64,000 bases of DNA. Source: FEN-1297 sp963834015. Lineage in GTDB: Bacteria > Bacteroidota > Ignavibacteria > Ignavibacteriales > Ignavibacteriaceae. The position numbers were made by a program, and so were the translations under genes. Location of the stretch: NCBI GenBank assembly GCA_963834015.1, contig CAWIAG010000001.1, positions 62,001 through 126,000 on the forward strand, in the 5' to 3' direction. The notes below the pieces were generated by a model. That model did not search any database and was not told the origin of the DNA. It was given only the letters and a program-made list of their open reading frames with translations. Shown in pieces: positions 27,490 to 35,900 of the stretch; within the stretch, counting starts at the first letter, position 1, and every line of letters starts with the position of its first letter.

Positions 27490-28572
27490 CTATTTTATTA
27501 CAAAAGGAAGCTTTACAATTCTTGCTGGAATTTCTTTGCCCCGGATCAAGAAATTAATCTTCGTATCTAAATTACCGTAGCTCGAATCAACATATCCAAG
27601 AGCTATAGGTTTATCAAGTATCGGACTTACTGTTCCGCTGGTTACTGAACCGATTATCTCGCCGTCTATACTAAGTTCATGTCCGTGTCTGGGAAATACT
27701 TTTTCATCTGAAACAAGTGGGACTAATTTTCTTTTGACTCCATCGGTTTTTATCTTTATCAAAGATTCTTTACCAATAAAATCATTTTTATTTAATTTAG
27801 TTATCCACCCCAGTCCGGCCTCAAGAGGATTTGTACTTTGATCAATATCATTTCCATAAAGACAAAACCCCATTTCAAGTCTAAGAGTATCTCTTGCTCC
27901 AAGTCCGATTGGCTGTATATTAAATGATTTGCCTGCCTCAAAGATTTTATTCCAGATTTCTTCAGCAACTTTTTCGTCTCCTCTGAAATAAAGCTCATAG
28001 CCTAATTCTCCTGTATAACCGGTTCGGGAGATGAGGATATCTATTCCCGAAATCTTTGTTTCAAAAAAGTGATAATATTGAAGGTCGAGCTCTTTATCGC
28101 AAACACTTTGAAGTATAGCTTTTGATTTTGGACCCTGAACAGCAAGTAAAGAATATTCATCGCTTTTATTTTCAATGGTAACATTGAACTTATTGTTTTT
28201 AAGCATCCAGTTAAAATCTTTTTCTATGTTTGATGCATTAATTACTAGCATAAACCGGCCATCCGGTAATTTATAAATAAGCAGATCATCAATAATACCG
28301 CCATCTGGATAACACATCGCGGAATATTGAACTCTACCAGGGAAAAGTTTGGAAGCATCATTAACTGTAAGATATTGAATAAAGTCTTGCGCTTTATCGC
28401 CGGAGATGAATACTTCTCCCATATGGGAAACATCAAACATCCCTGCAGAATTCCGGACTGCCCTGTGTTCGTTTAAAATTGAAGTGTATTGAACAGGCAT
28501 ATAGAATCCCGCAAATTCGACAATTTTGGCACCGAGTTTTTGGTGAATATTATAGAATTTTGTTTTTTCCAT
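27490..28572 (-). CDS. gcvT: Aminomethyltransferase (glycine cleavage T protein)
   Basis: The 360-residue T protein of the glycine cleavage system transfers the aminomethyl carbon to tetrahydrofolate, yielding methylene-THF and ammonia. Conserved stretches: FAGFYMPVQYTSILNEHRAVRNSAGMFDVSHMGE near the N-terminus, SRTGYTGELGYELYF in the folate-binding middle, and the C-terminal barrel ending in GYVDSSYG. GcvP and GcvH are not in the window. The ATG at 28572 lies directly after an in-frame TTG and is preferred. It follows tal by nine bases. Confidence 0.95.
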   Translation of the reverse strand: MEKTKFYNIHQKLGAKIVEFAGFYMPVQYTSILNEHRAVRNSAGMFDVSHMGEVFISGDKAQDFIQYLTVNDASKLFPGRVQYSAMCYPDGGIIDDLLIYKLPDGRFMLVINASNIEKDFNWMLKNNKFNVTIENKSDEYSLLAVQGPKSKAILQSVCDKELDLQYYHFFETKISGIDILISRTGYTGELGYELYFRGDEKVAEEIWNKIFEAGKSFNIQPIGLGARDTLRLEMGFCLYGNDIDQSTNPLEAGLGWITKLNKNDFIGKESLIKIKTDGVKRKLVPLVSDEKVFPRHGHELSIDGEIIGSVTSGTVSPILDKPIALGYVDSSYGNLDTKINFLIRGKEIPARIVKLPFVIK

Positions 28573-28581
28573 CAATAATAT

Positions 28582-29232
28582 TTATTTACCTGGGTTTAAT
28601 TTGTTCCAGTCTTTTAGGAATTTATCCAATCCAAGTTCAGTAAGCGGATGATTGAATAATTTGTTAATTACATCAAAAGGCATAGTGCAAACATCTGCTC
28701 CAATCATAGCAGCATCAACTAAATGCAGAGGATGCCGGATACTTGCAACAAGAACCTGTGTTTCATAATCATAATTTCTGTATATCTGTACAATCTGTGA
28801 TATTAAATCCATACCGGAATGACTAATATCATCAAGTCTTCCGACAAATGGACTTATATAAGTTGCACCAGCTTTAGCTGCAAGTAAAGCCTGTGAAGGC
28901 GAAAAGCAAAGAGTTACATTAGTTTTTATTCCCTCATCACTTAAAGATTTAACTGCTTTTAATCCTTCCTTAATAAGCGGAACTTTTACTACTATATTTT
29001 TATGAATCTTTGAATACTCCAAAGCCTCTTTCATTATTCCGTTGTAATCTGTTGAAATTACTTCTGCGCTTACCGGGCCATCAACAATTGCAAGAATTTC
29101 GTCAAGAAGTTTTCTAAAATCCTTTCCTTCTTTTGATACAAGTGACGGATTTGTTGTAACACCATCCAAAATTCCTAATGCGGCTGCCTCTTTTATCTCA
29201 TTTATATTGGCTGTATCAATAAAAAACTTCAT
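28582..29232 (-). CDS. tal: Transaldolase-like protein (TalC/MipB, fructose-6-phosphate aldolase type)
   Basis: A short 216-residue class I aldolase of the TalC/MipB subgroup. It starts MKFFIDTANINEIKEAAALG and has GVTTNPSLVSKEG, the Schiff-base lysine region NIVVKVPLIKEGLKA, and ATYISPFVGRLDDI. Enzymes of this subgroup act as transaldolase or as fructose-6-phosphate aldolase; the sequence alone does not decide between these. It heads the tal-gcvT-comB-ftsK run and is separated from rng by 55 bases. Confidence 0.93.
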   Translation of the reverse strand: MKFFIDTANINEIKEAAALGILDGVTTNPSLVSKEGKDFRKLLDEILAIVDGPVSAEVISTDYNGIMKEALEYSKIHKNIVVKVPLIKEGLKAVKSLSDEGIKTNVTLCFSPSQALLAAKAGATYISPFVGRLDDISHSGMDLISQIVQIYRNYDYETQVLVASIRHPLHLVDAAMIGADVCTMPFDVINKLFNHPLTELGLDKFLKDWNKLNPGK

Positions 29233-29287
29233 CCTTTATTTTCCTTTTAATTTTATATATAAAAATATTTAAAATTCGGCCTATTAG

Positions 29288-30874
29288 CTAAATTACATCA
29301 TCCGTTAGTTCTTTCTGTGTTTTATTCGAGAAAAATTTAACCTGGCCAAGTGGCATGCTTTCATCTTCTTCAATTTTTAAACGGATTCCATATTTAAATC
29401 GAAATTTAAAAAATGTTTTTATTTTTCCAACTTTTAGCTTTGCTGCAAGAGTTGGATGGCATTTAACTGTAATTGATCTTTCTTTCGATTTAATTTTAAA
29501 TTTTTTAATCCATTCTTCTATATCATAAACCAGATGGGAATGTTTTGTAAGCAAACCTGTGCCCAGACAGTAAGGACAAATTTCCTTCATGGCCTGCATA
29601 ATATTTTGCCTGATCCGTTGCCGAGTTATTTGAACAAGTCCAAAATCAGACATGGGAAGAACAGATACTTTTGCGCGATCCTTGCGAAATTCTTTTCGTA
29701 ACTCATCATATATCTTTTTGCGATTTTTTTCATCTTCTAGATCTATAAAGTCAATAACAATTATCCCGCCGATATCTCTTAACCTAAGCTGCCTGCAAAT
29801 TTCTCTTGCGGCTTCCAAATCCGTTTTTAATGAGTTTAATTCCTGTTCTTTGCTTTTTGCATACCGGCCGCTGTTAACATCAATTACAACCATTGCTTCG
29901 GTATGTTCAATAATCAGATAACCTCCGCTGGGTAGGGCAACTCGTCTTCCCATTAACGTTTTTATCTGCTCTTCAATTTTAAAAGAATCAAAAATAGAGT
30001 TGCTTGATTTAAATGATTCTATCTTATCGGCAAGGCTGGGCTGAATTAATTCTACATAATTTTTTATCTGTTTGAATAATTTTCTGGAATCAATGAACAC
30101 TTTTGATATATCTGGAGTGAATAAATCCCGGATTACACTGGAAGTTGTATTAAGATCCTGATATATTAATGACGGCGGGGTTTCAGATTTAATCGTGGTT
30201 TGAATTTGTTCCCATGTATTCACTAAATTTTTAAGATCATCTCTTAGTAATTCTTCATCTTGATTTCTTGCAACTGTTCTGATAATAAGCCCATAATTTT
30301 TAGGCAGGATGCTTCTCGCTATATGTCTTAAACGCCGTCTTTCTTTGTATTCCGATATCTTCTTAGATACCCCAACCTTATTGTCGAAAGGAAGCAATAC
30401 ACAAAATCTTCCCGGTAAGGATACCGAAGATGTTACCCGAACACCTTTATTATTAACTGGTTCCTTTGTGATTTGAATTAATATTTCCTGTCCTTTGTGC
30501 AATTTCGGAATAATATTATGGACGGGAAGTTCTTTTGGCGTGTCTTTTACAATATTATTTGTAGAATCTCCTTTAGGCGCTATATCATCGTCCTCATCTT
30601 CATCTACATCGGAATCTTCCCCTAACATATCTTGGAACTGTTGTGTACGTGCGCCAATATCAGAAAAATGCAGAAAAGCATCATGTTTCATCCCAATGTC
30701 AATGAAAGCTGCCTTTATGCCGGGTAAAACTCTTGCAACCTTACCCAAGTATATATCACCGACCATTCGCCGGTTTTCAGGATAATCAACAAAAAAGTCG
30801 ACTAAATTCCCATCTTCTGTGATGGCTACGCGTGTTTGCGTAGTAGAAGAATTGATAATAATTTCTTTTATCAT
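29288..30874 (-). CDS. rng: Ribonuclease G/E family endoribonuclease
   Basis: A 528-residue RNase G/E, the endonuclease that processes 16S rRNA and mRNAs. The S1-like N-terminal domain (residues 35-125) carries an unusual acidic insertion (GEDSDVDEDEDDD) between KHDAFLHFSDIG and the following strand. The catalytic aspartates lie in MVVIDVNSGRY and IIVIDFIDLEDEKN. The zinc-link CPYCLGTG follows and the C-terminus is short, more like RNase G than RNase E. The ATG at 30874 (MIKEIII) is preferred over a TTG at 30883. No strong ribosome-binding site is seen. Confidence 0.93.
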   Translation of the reverse strand: MIKEIIINSSTTQTRVAITEDGNLVDFFVDYPENRRMVGDIYLGKVARVLPGIKAAFIDIGMKHDAFLHFSDIGARTQQFQDMLGEDSDVDEDEDDDIAPKGDSTNNIVKDTPKELPVHNIIPKLHKGQEILIQITKEPVNNKGVRVTSSVSLPGRFCVLLPFDNKVGVSKKISEYKERRRLRHIARSILPKNYGLIIRTVARNQDEELLRDDLKNLVNTWEQIQTTIKSETPPSLIYQDLNTTSSVIRDLFTPDISKVFIDSRKLFKQIKNYVELIQPSLADKIESFKSSNSIFDSFKIEEQIKTLMGRRVALPSGGYLIIEHTEAMVVIDVNSGRYAKSKEQELNSLKTDLEAAREICRQLRLRDIGGIIVIDFIDLEDEKNRKKIYDELRKEFRKDRAKVSVLPMSDFGLVQITRQRIRQNIMQAMKEICPYCLGTGLLTKHSHLVYDIEEWIKKFKIKSKERSITVKCHPTLAAKLKVGKIKTFFKFRFKYGIRLKIEEDESMPLGQVKFFSNKTQKELTDDVI

Positions 30875-31294
30875 ATAAAACAAACTCTTTTAATGAAATT
30901 TCGTATTTCATATTAAAAATTCTATAAACGTCTCCCATAGTTCCGATATTAGTTCTTTGGAATGCGCTGTTTTGAGGCAGCATTTCTATAGGAAACAAAT
31001 ACATGCTCGAATTGTGGATAAAAATAAAAAGTATCATTAATTCATCTTCTTCATTATAAGCACTTTTAGTGCTCTTAACCTCAATGATTAAACTTAGAAG
31101 AGAAATTATGTTAATATATACTTTATCCACAATGAGCCCGCTTAATTAAATGTAAACTAAAATTTTATAAGAATAAAACTTTTTAATTAAAATAAAAACA
31201 CCAGTGAAAATTACATCTCACTAAAGTTTTTATTTAGGTTTATAACTGTGCTTAATAATAATTTTGGGACAGAATTGAATCTGTCCCGCTAAAA
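30875..31294. other. Intergenic region between pnp and rng
   Basis: About 420 bases hold no confident gene. A 114-codon frame on the minus strand (30786-31130) spans most of it but overlaps the rng start by about 90 bases out of frame and matches no family I recognise, so it is not called. The right part holds the pnp terminator hairpin. The rng promoter should lie near 30880-30950. Confidence 0.45.
31266..31287 (-). terminator. Terminator hairpin after pnp
   Basis: An 8-bp perfect stem (GGGACAGA at 31266-31273, TCTGTCCC at 31280-31287) with a six-base loop follows the pnp stop. On the minus strand it is followed by AAAATTATT, not a clean U-tract, so termination may be weak. Confidence 0.6.
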
Positions 31295-33406
31295 CTAACT
31301 ACCTGAAACAGGCTGAGCTTCTTGGCCGTTCTCTTTTAACAGCTCTTTCCTGCTTAAAGAGAATTTACCGTTTTCAATTTTAATTAATTTGACTGTAACT
31401 TTATCTCCTTCTTTGAAATAATCTGTTACTTTGTTTACCCGCTTGCTGTCAATCTGGGAAATATGTAAAAGGCCTTCTTTGCCAGGAAGAATTTCAACGA
31501 ACGCTCCAAAATCCATTATTTTAGTTATAACGCCGTCATATACTTCTCCAACTTCGGGAGTTGCAGTCATTTTCTTGATATATTCTTTACACTTTGAGGC
31601 ACTTTCCTTATTAGGTGATGCAATATTAATTGTTCCGTCGTCGTCAATATTTATATCAACACCAAAAGTTCTTTGCATGCCCTGAATAGTCTTTCCCCCG
31701 GGGCCAATTATTAAACCAATCTGATCCTGTTCTACTTTCATAGTAATTAATCTCGGAGCAAATGGAGACAAAGATTCTTTCGGTACACTTATGGCTTCAT
31801 TCATGATTCCCAGAATATGGAGTCTGCCTTCTTTTGCCTGATTAAGAGCTTGCTCCATAATCTCAAAAGAAATTCCTTTTATTTTGATATCCATCTGGAA
31901 TGCAGTTATTCCATCATTAGTTCCGGCAACCTTAAAATCCATATCGCCTAAGTGATCTTCGTTCCCCAGAATATCTGAAAGGATAGCAAATTTTTCACCT
32001 TCCTTAACAAGGCCCATCGCTATACCTGCGCATGCCTTCTGTATAGGAACGCCTGCGTCCATCAATCCAAGTGAACCTGCACAAACAGTTGCCATGGAAG
32101 AGGAACCGTTTGATTCAAGGATATCTGAGATTAACCTGACAGTATAAGGGAAAACACTTTCCGAAGGCATTAATATTTTTAATGCTCTTTCTGCAAGGTT
32201 CCCATGGCCAATCTCACGTCTGCCGACACCAGACATCCTGCCAACTTCACCAACACTGAAAGGAGGGAAATTGTAATGAAGCATAAATTTTTTAGAATAC
32301 TCATCAATCAAACCATCAATTGTTTGTTCGTCGTTTTTAGTACCTAATGTAACTGAACATAAGCTTTGTGTTTCTCCCCTTGTAAAAAGTGCTGATCCGT
32401 GTGTTCTAGGTAAGCCGCCAAGTTCTATTGATATTGGGCGGATTTGTTTTGTATTCCTTCCATCAAGCCGGATTCCTTCGGAAAGAATCCTGTTCCGCAT
32501 TAGATCTTTTTCAATATCATGCAGAATTTCACCGATAACTTTTTCCTGTTCTGGATATTTTTCTTTTAATGATTCTAGAACAGAGCTTGTTAAAGCTTTA
32601 TTATTTGCACTTCTTTCTTCTTTTGAAAGTACAGAGTGAACAATCTCTTTGAACTTTTCAAGAGAAAGATCGTAAACATCCTTTTTAAGTGCTTCATCTA
32701 TGACAGCTGCATTTATTTCCCTTTTGGCTTTTCCGGCTTCTTGTTTTAATTCTACTTGAAGCTGTACAAGTTTTTTTATTTCATCGTGGGCAAATTTAAG
32801 TGCACTTAGAAGATTGTTCTCATTTATTTCTTTAGATTCGCCCTCAACCATCATGATAGAATCGGCTGTACCTGCAACTACAAGTTCAATATCACTTTCT
32901 TTAAGTTGTTGTAAGGTAGGATTAAGAATGAACTGATTATTTACTTTTCCAACCCTGACTTCTGCTGCAGGGCCATCAAACGGAATGTCAGAAATAGTCA
33001 AAGCCGCCGATGCTCCTACTGCAGCCAAAACATCTGCATCGTTTTCCCCATCGTGCGAATAGACAAATGCAATAATTTGTGTCTCATTTTTAAAGTTTTC
33101 AGGGAAAAGAGGCCTGATTGGCCTGTCGATTAATCTTGAGCTTAATATCTCTTTTTCAGTAGGCCTCCCTTCTCTTTTAATATAACCACCTGGAAATTTT
33201 CCTGCAGCCGAAGTTCTTTCTTTATATTCGACTTGCAGAGGAAAGAAGTCTTGATCATTTTTAGCTTCTTCAGCAGCAACTGCGGTAACCAAGACCATCG
33301 TGTCTGCATATCTAACCATTACAGCTCCATTTGCCTGTTTCGCATATCTTCCTGTTTCAATCGAAAAAATTTTACCGCCGATTTCAACTTCTTTTTTAAT
33401 TATCAT
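31295..33406 (-). CDS. pnp: Polynucleotide phosphorylase
   Basis: A 703-residue 3'-5' phosphorolytic RNA exonuclease and degradosome partner. It has two RNase PH domains (the first near residues 10-145, the second including GGLPRTHGSALFTRGETQ), then a KH domain (LIIGPGGKTIQGMQRTFGVDI) and a C-terminal S1 domain (GEVYDGVITKIMDFGAFVEILPG). An AAAGG ribosome-binding site precedes the ATG at 33406. The gene follows rpsO by 11 bases, the standard rpsO-pnp arrangement, and closes the rimP-to-pnp operon. Confidence 0.97.
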   Translation of the reverse strand: MIIKKEVEIGGKIFSIETGRYAKQANGAVMVRYADTMVLVTAVAAEEAKNDQDFFPLQVEYKERTSAAGKFPGGYIKREGRPTEKEILSSRLIDRPIRPLFPENFKNETQIIAFVYSHDGENDADVLAAVGASAALTISDIPFDGPAAEVRVGKVNNQFILNPTLQQLKESDIELVVAGTADSIMMVEGESKEINENNLLSALKFAHDEIKKLVQLQVELKQEAGKAKREINAAVIDEALKKDVYDLSLEKFKEIVHSVLSKEERSANNKALTSSVLESLKEKYPEQEKVIGEILHDIEKDLMRNRILSEGIRLDGRNTKQIRPISIELGGLPRTHGSALFTRGETQSLCSVTLGTKNDEQTIDGLIDEYSKKFMLHYNFPPFSVGEVGRMSGVGRREIGHGNLAERALKILMPSESVFPYTVRLISDILESNGSSSMATVCAGSLGLMDAGVPIQKACAGIAMGLVKEGEKFAILSDILGNEDHLGDMDFKVAGTNDGITAFQMDIKIKGISFEIMEQALNQAKEGRLHILGIMNEAISVPKESLSPFAPRLITMKVEQDQIGLIIGPGGKTIQGMQRTFGVDINIDDDGTINIASPNKESASKCKEYIKKMTATPEVGEVYDGVITKIMDFGAFVEILPGKEGLLHISQIDSKRVNKVTDYFKEGDKVTVKLIKIENGKFSLSRKELLKENGQEAQPVSGS

Positions 33407-33417
33407 TTTATACCTTT

Positions 33418-33681
33418 TTACTTTCTAATATTCAATTCTTTTATAATAGATCTATATCTTTCAATATTTTTTTGAGCCAAATAGTCCAAAAGTCTTCTTC
33501 TTTTTCCAACCATCATCATAAGTCCGCGCCTGGAATGATGATCTTTTTTGTGAACATTAAAATGTTCAGTTAGTTCATTTATCCGTTTTGTTAGTAAAGC
33601 AATTTGAACTTCTGATTTGCCGGAATCTTTCTCACTTTTCCCATAATGCTTGACAATTTCAAGCTTTTCTTCTTTAGTCAT
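33418..33681 (-). CDS. rpsO: 30S ribosomal protein S15
   Basis: An 87-residue S15 with the canonical GKSEKDSGKSEVQIALLTKRINELTEHFNVHKKDHHSRRGLM pattern (shown in the translation at residues about 14-55) and a C-terminal LLDYLAQKNIERY helix. It binds 16S rRNA early in 30S assembly. It directly precedes pnp. Autoregulation of rpsO translation is known in other bacteria but no specific structure was identified here. Confidence 0.97.
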   Translation of the reverse strand: MTKEEKLEIVKHYGKSEKDSGKSEVQIALLTKRINELTEHFNVHKKDHHSRRGLMMMVGKRRRLLDYLAQKNIERYRSIIKELNIRK

Positions 33682-33755
33682 TATATCTATCCTTATATTT
33701 TGTTGTACAATATAACCCCAGAGCTTACCGGAGTTAATTAATTAAAAATTTATAT

Positions 33756-34691
33756 TTATTTTGCTAATTTATTTATTATATCTAATCCGATCTCAGTGTC
33801 CTTGTTCATTTGACTAATAAGATCACCTGCTGAAGAAAATTTTTCTTCACCCCGTATTCTTTCCAAAATATTTACACTTATTGTAAATCCGTAAATGTTT
33901 TTTCCAAAATCAAAAATAAAAACTTCGTTTGTCAATTGTCCGTTTGTATAAAAGGTCGGCCTTTTGCCAATACTCATTAGTCCAAAATGTTTATTACTTT
34001 CAATAATAATTTCAACAACATAAATACCTATAGCAGGCATTAACTTATTGTCATCGTTTAACTTAACGTTTGCTGTCGGAAAACCAAGTGTCCTTCCTCT
34101 GCCGTCTCCTTTAATTACAACTCCACGAAAGGAATAAACTCTTCCGAGAAGCTTATTTGCAGTGTGAATATCACCTATAATTAGTGCATTCCTGATTTTG
34201 CTGCTGCTAACATTTAATCCATCTATCAAAACTGCATCAACTTTTGTTAAACCGAATCCGTATTTTAAACCTAACTCTTTCAAAGTATTTTCATTACCGC
34301 CCCTACCTTTGCCGAAATGGTGATCAAATCCAACCACAATTTCATTTAAACCAATTTTATCTACTATATAACTTTTAAAGAATTCTTCAGAATTTAGTTG
34401 TGAAAATTCTTTTGTAAAATTAATAACCAGGACTTCATCAATATCCAAACTTTCCAATATTTCCAGTTTTTCGTCAGGAGAATTTAGAAGTTTTATGCTA
34501 TTACCGGATAAAACATTTCTTGGATGGGGATCAAAAGTTATTAGAAAACTTCTTCCGCCATTTTCAGAGGCTTTTTTTACAACAGTCTCTATAATTTTTT
34601 TATGCCCTAAATGAATTCCATCGAAAGTGCCTAATGTTAAGATGGTATTTTTATCTTTTTTTACTTCCAATAAGTTATTAAACACTTTCAT
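33756..34691 (-). CDS. ribF: Riboflavin kinase / FMN adenylyltransferase
   Basis: A bifunctional 311-residue enzyme making FMN and then FAD. The N-terminal FAD synthetase has the nucleotidyltransferase motif LGTFDGIHLGHKKII, and the C-terminal riboflavin kinase domain contains GDGRGRTLGFPTANV. The location between truB and rpsO in the RNA/translation operon is common in bacteria. The gap to truB is 90 bases and to rpsO 74 bases, so an internal promoter is possible. Confidence 0.95.
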   Translation of the reverse strand: MKVFNNLLEVKKDKNTILTLGTFDGIHLGHKKIIETVVKKASENGGRSFLITFDPHPRNVLSGNSIKLLNSPDEKLEILESLDIDEVLVINFTKEFSQLNSEEFFKSYIVDKIGLNEIVVGFDHHFGKGRGGNENTLKELGLKYGFGLTKVDAVLIDGLNVSSSKIRNALIIGDIHTANKLLGRVYSFRGVVIKGDGRGRTLGFPTANVKLNDDNKLMPAIGIYVVEIIIESNKHFGLMSIGKRPTFYTNGQLTNEVFIFDFGKNIYGFTISVNILERIRGEEKFSSAGDLISQMNKDTEIGLDIINKLAK

Positions 34692-34781
34692 AATAGCATT
34701 TTACACAACTAAAGTTCATAAATATATATTTTTTTTGACTTAAAACGAAATTCGATAATCACGAAAAAATACAGTTGAAAT

Positions 34782-35501
34782 TCAAATTTCCACAAAATTA
34801 CTAATATTATCTTTTAACCTGGCCGTAAATTCTTTGGTTTCAAGTGAATCTTCTATATCATAAATGCCTATTTTTGTTCTTCTTAATGCACTTAACAAAC
34901 CGCCGCACCCAAGCTTTTCACCAAAATCATTCGCAATTGTCCTTATATAAGTCCCTTTTGAACATACAATTTCAAAATCTATGCTAGGTAATGAAATATT
35001 TTTAATACTAAAACTATACACTGTAATTTCGCGAGGCATTCTTTCTATCACTTTGCCTTTCCTCGCAATTTTATAAAGTGATTCTCCATTTATTTTTATA
35101 GCTGAATACATCGGCGGAATTTGAGCTATTTTCCCAATAAATGAGTCCCTTGCCTCATAAATCGATTTTTCAGAAATTCCTACTGTAGAATTAGTTGCAG
35201 ATAATTCAGTTTCTAAATCCATTGAAGGGGAAGTTTTTCCGAGGGTAATAGTTCCTGTATAAGTTTTTTCAAAGTCTTGATATTTTGTTATTTCCTTTGT
35301 CATTCTCCCTGTGCATATTATTAATAATCCTGAAGCCAGTGGGTCAAGTGTTCCTGCATGACCGACCTTTTTTACTTTCACTGCCTGCCTTATTTTATAA
35401 ACAACTTTAAATGAAGACCAGCCGATTGGTTTATCAATTAGTATTACTTCGCCGGATTGAAAATCAAATTTGGAATAGTCACTCGATGCCTTTGTTATCA
35501 T
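34782..35501 (-). CDS. truB: tRNA pseudouridine(55) synthase
   Basis: A 239-residue TruB. Motifs are IDKPIGWSSFKVVYKIRQ and the catalytic GHAGTLDPLASGLL with D53 as nucleophile; GTYIRTIANDFGEKLGCGG is the C-terminal conserved part. It forms pseudouridine 55 in tRNA. The start overlaps the end of rbfA by 23 bases, supporting coupled expression. Confidence 0.95.
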   Translation of the reverse strand: MITKASSDYSKFDFQSGEVILIDKPIGWSSFKVVYKIRQAVKVKKVGHAGTLDPLASGLLIICTGRMTKEITKYQDFEKTYTGTITLGKTSPSMDLETELSATNSTVGISEKSIYEARDSFIGKIAQIPPMYSAIKINGESLYKIARKGKVIERMPREITVYSFSIKNISLPSIDFEIVCSKGTYIRTIANDFGEKLGCGGLLSALRRTKIGIYDIEDSLETKEFTARLKDNISNFVEI

Positions 35502-35847
35502 TTTCGTGGATCTTCTTTATTAAGCCTTCTATTTTTTCAACATAGTCTAATGTATCATCTATAAAGAATTTTAATTCGGGAACAAATTTTATCCTGATCC
35601 TGGAAGCAAGTTCAGAGCGAATATATCCCGAAACAGATTTTATTTTTTCTAATGCTGCTTCGCGCCTGTCTTTTTCTAAGACCGATAAATAAATCTTTGC
35701 TATTTTTAAATCCGGGCTAACTTTTACAGAGGTTATCGTTATCAGTCCGAATGAAGAAATTTGAAATTTATCCTGAAGTTTATATAAAAAAATTAAACTA
35801 ATTTCTTCTTTAATTAAATGTTCTACTTTATCAATTCTATGCGACAT
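35479..35847 (-). CDS. rbfA: Ribosome-binding factor A
   Basis: A 122-residue KH-like protein needed for 30S maturation and 16S rRNA 5' end processing. It begins MSHRIDKVEHLIKEEIS and contains ITSVKVSPDLKIAKIYLSVL and LRFVPEL-like KFVPELKFFIDDTLDY. The ATG at 35847 was chosen since AAGGAA lies just upstream; an in-frame earlier start (35877) adds non-conserved residues. Confidence 0.94.
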   Translation of the reverse strand: MSHRIDKVEHLIKEEISLIFLYKLQDKFQISSFGLITITSVKVSPDLKIAKIYLSVLEKDRREAALEKIKSVSGYIRSELASRIRIKFVPELKFFIDDTLDYVEKIEGLIKKIHENDNKGIE

Positions 35848-35900
35848 TACATAAATTCCTTTCCAGTAAGCAAACAAATTAATAAGCAGGTAAAACCTAA

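Noticed and set aside
30786..31130. A 114-codon minus-strand frame upstream of and overlapping rng
   Set aside because: It overlaps the rng start out of frame, has no recognised family and no convincing ribosome-binding site; its overlapping part is only rng read in another frame.
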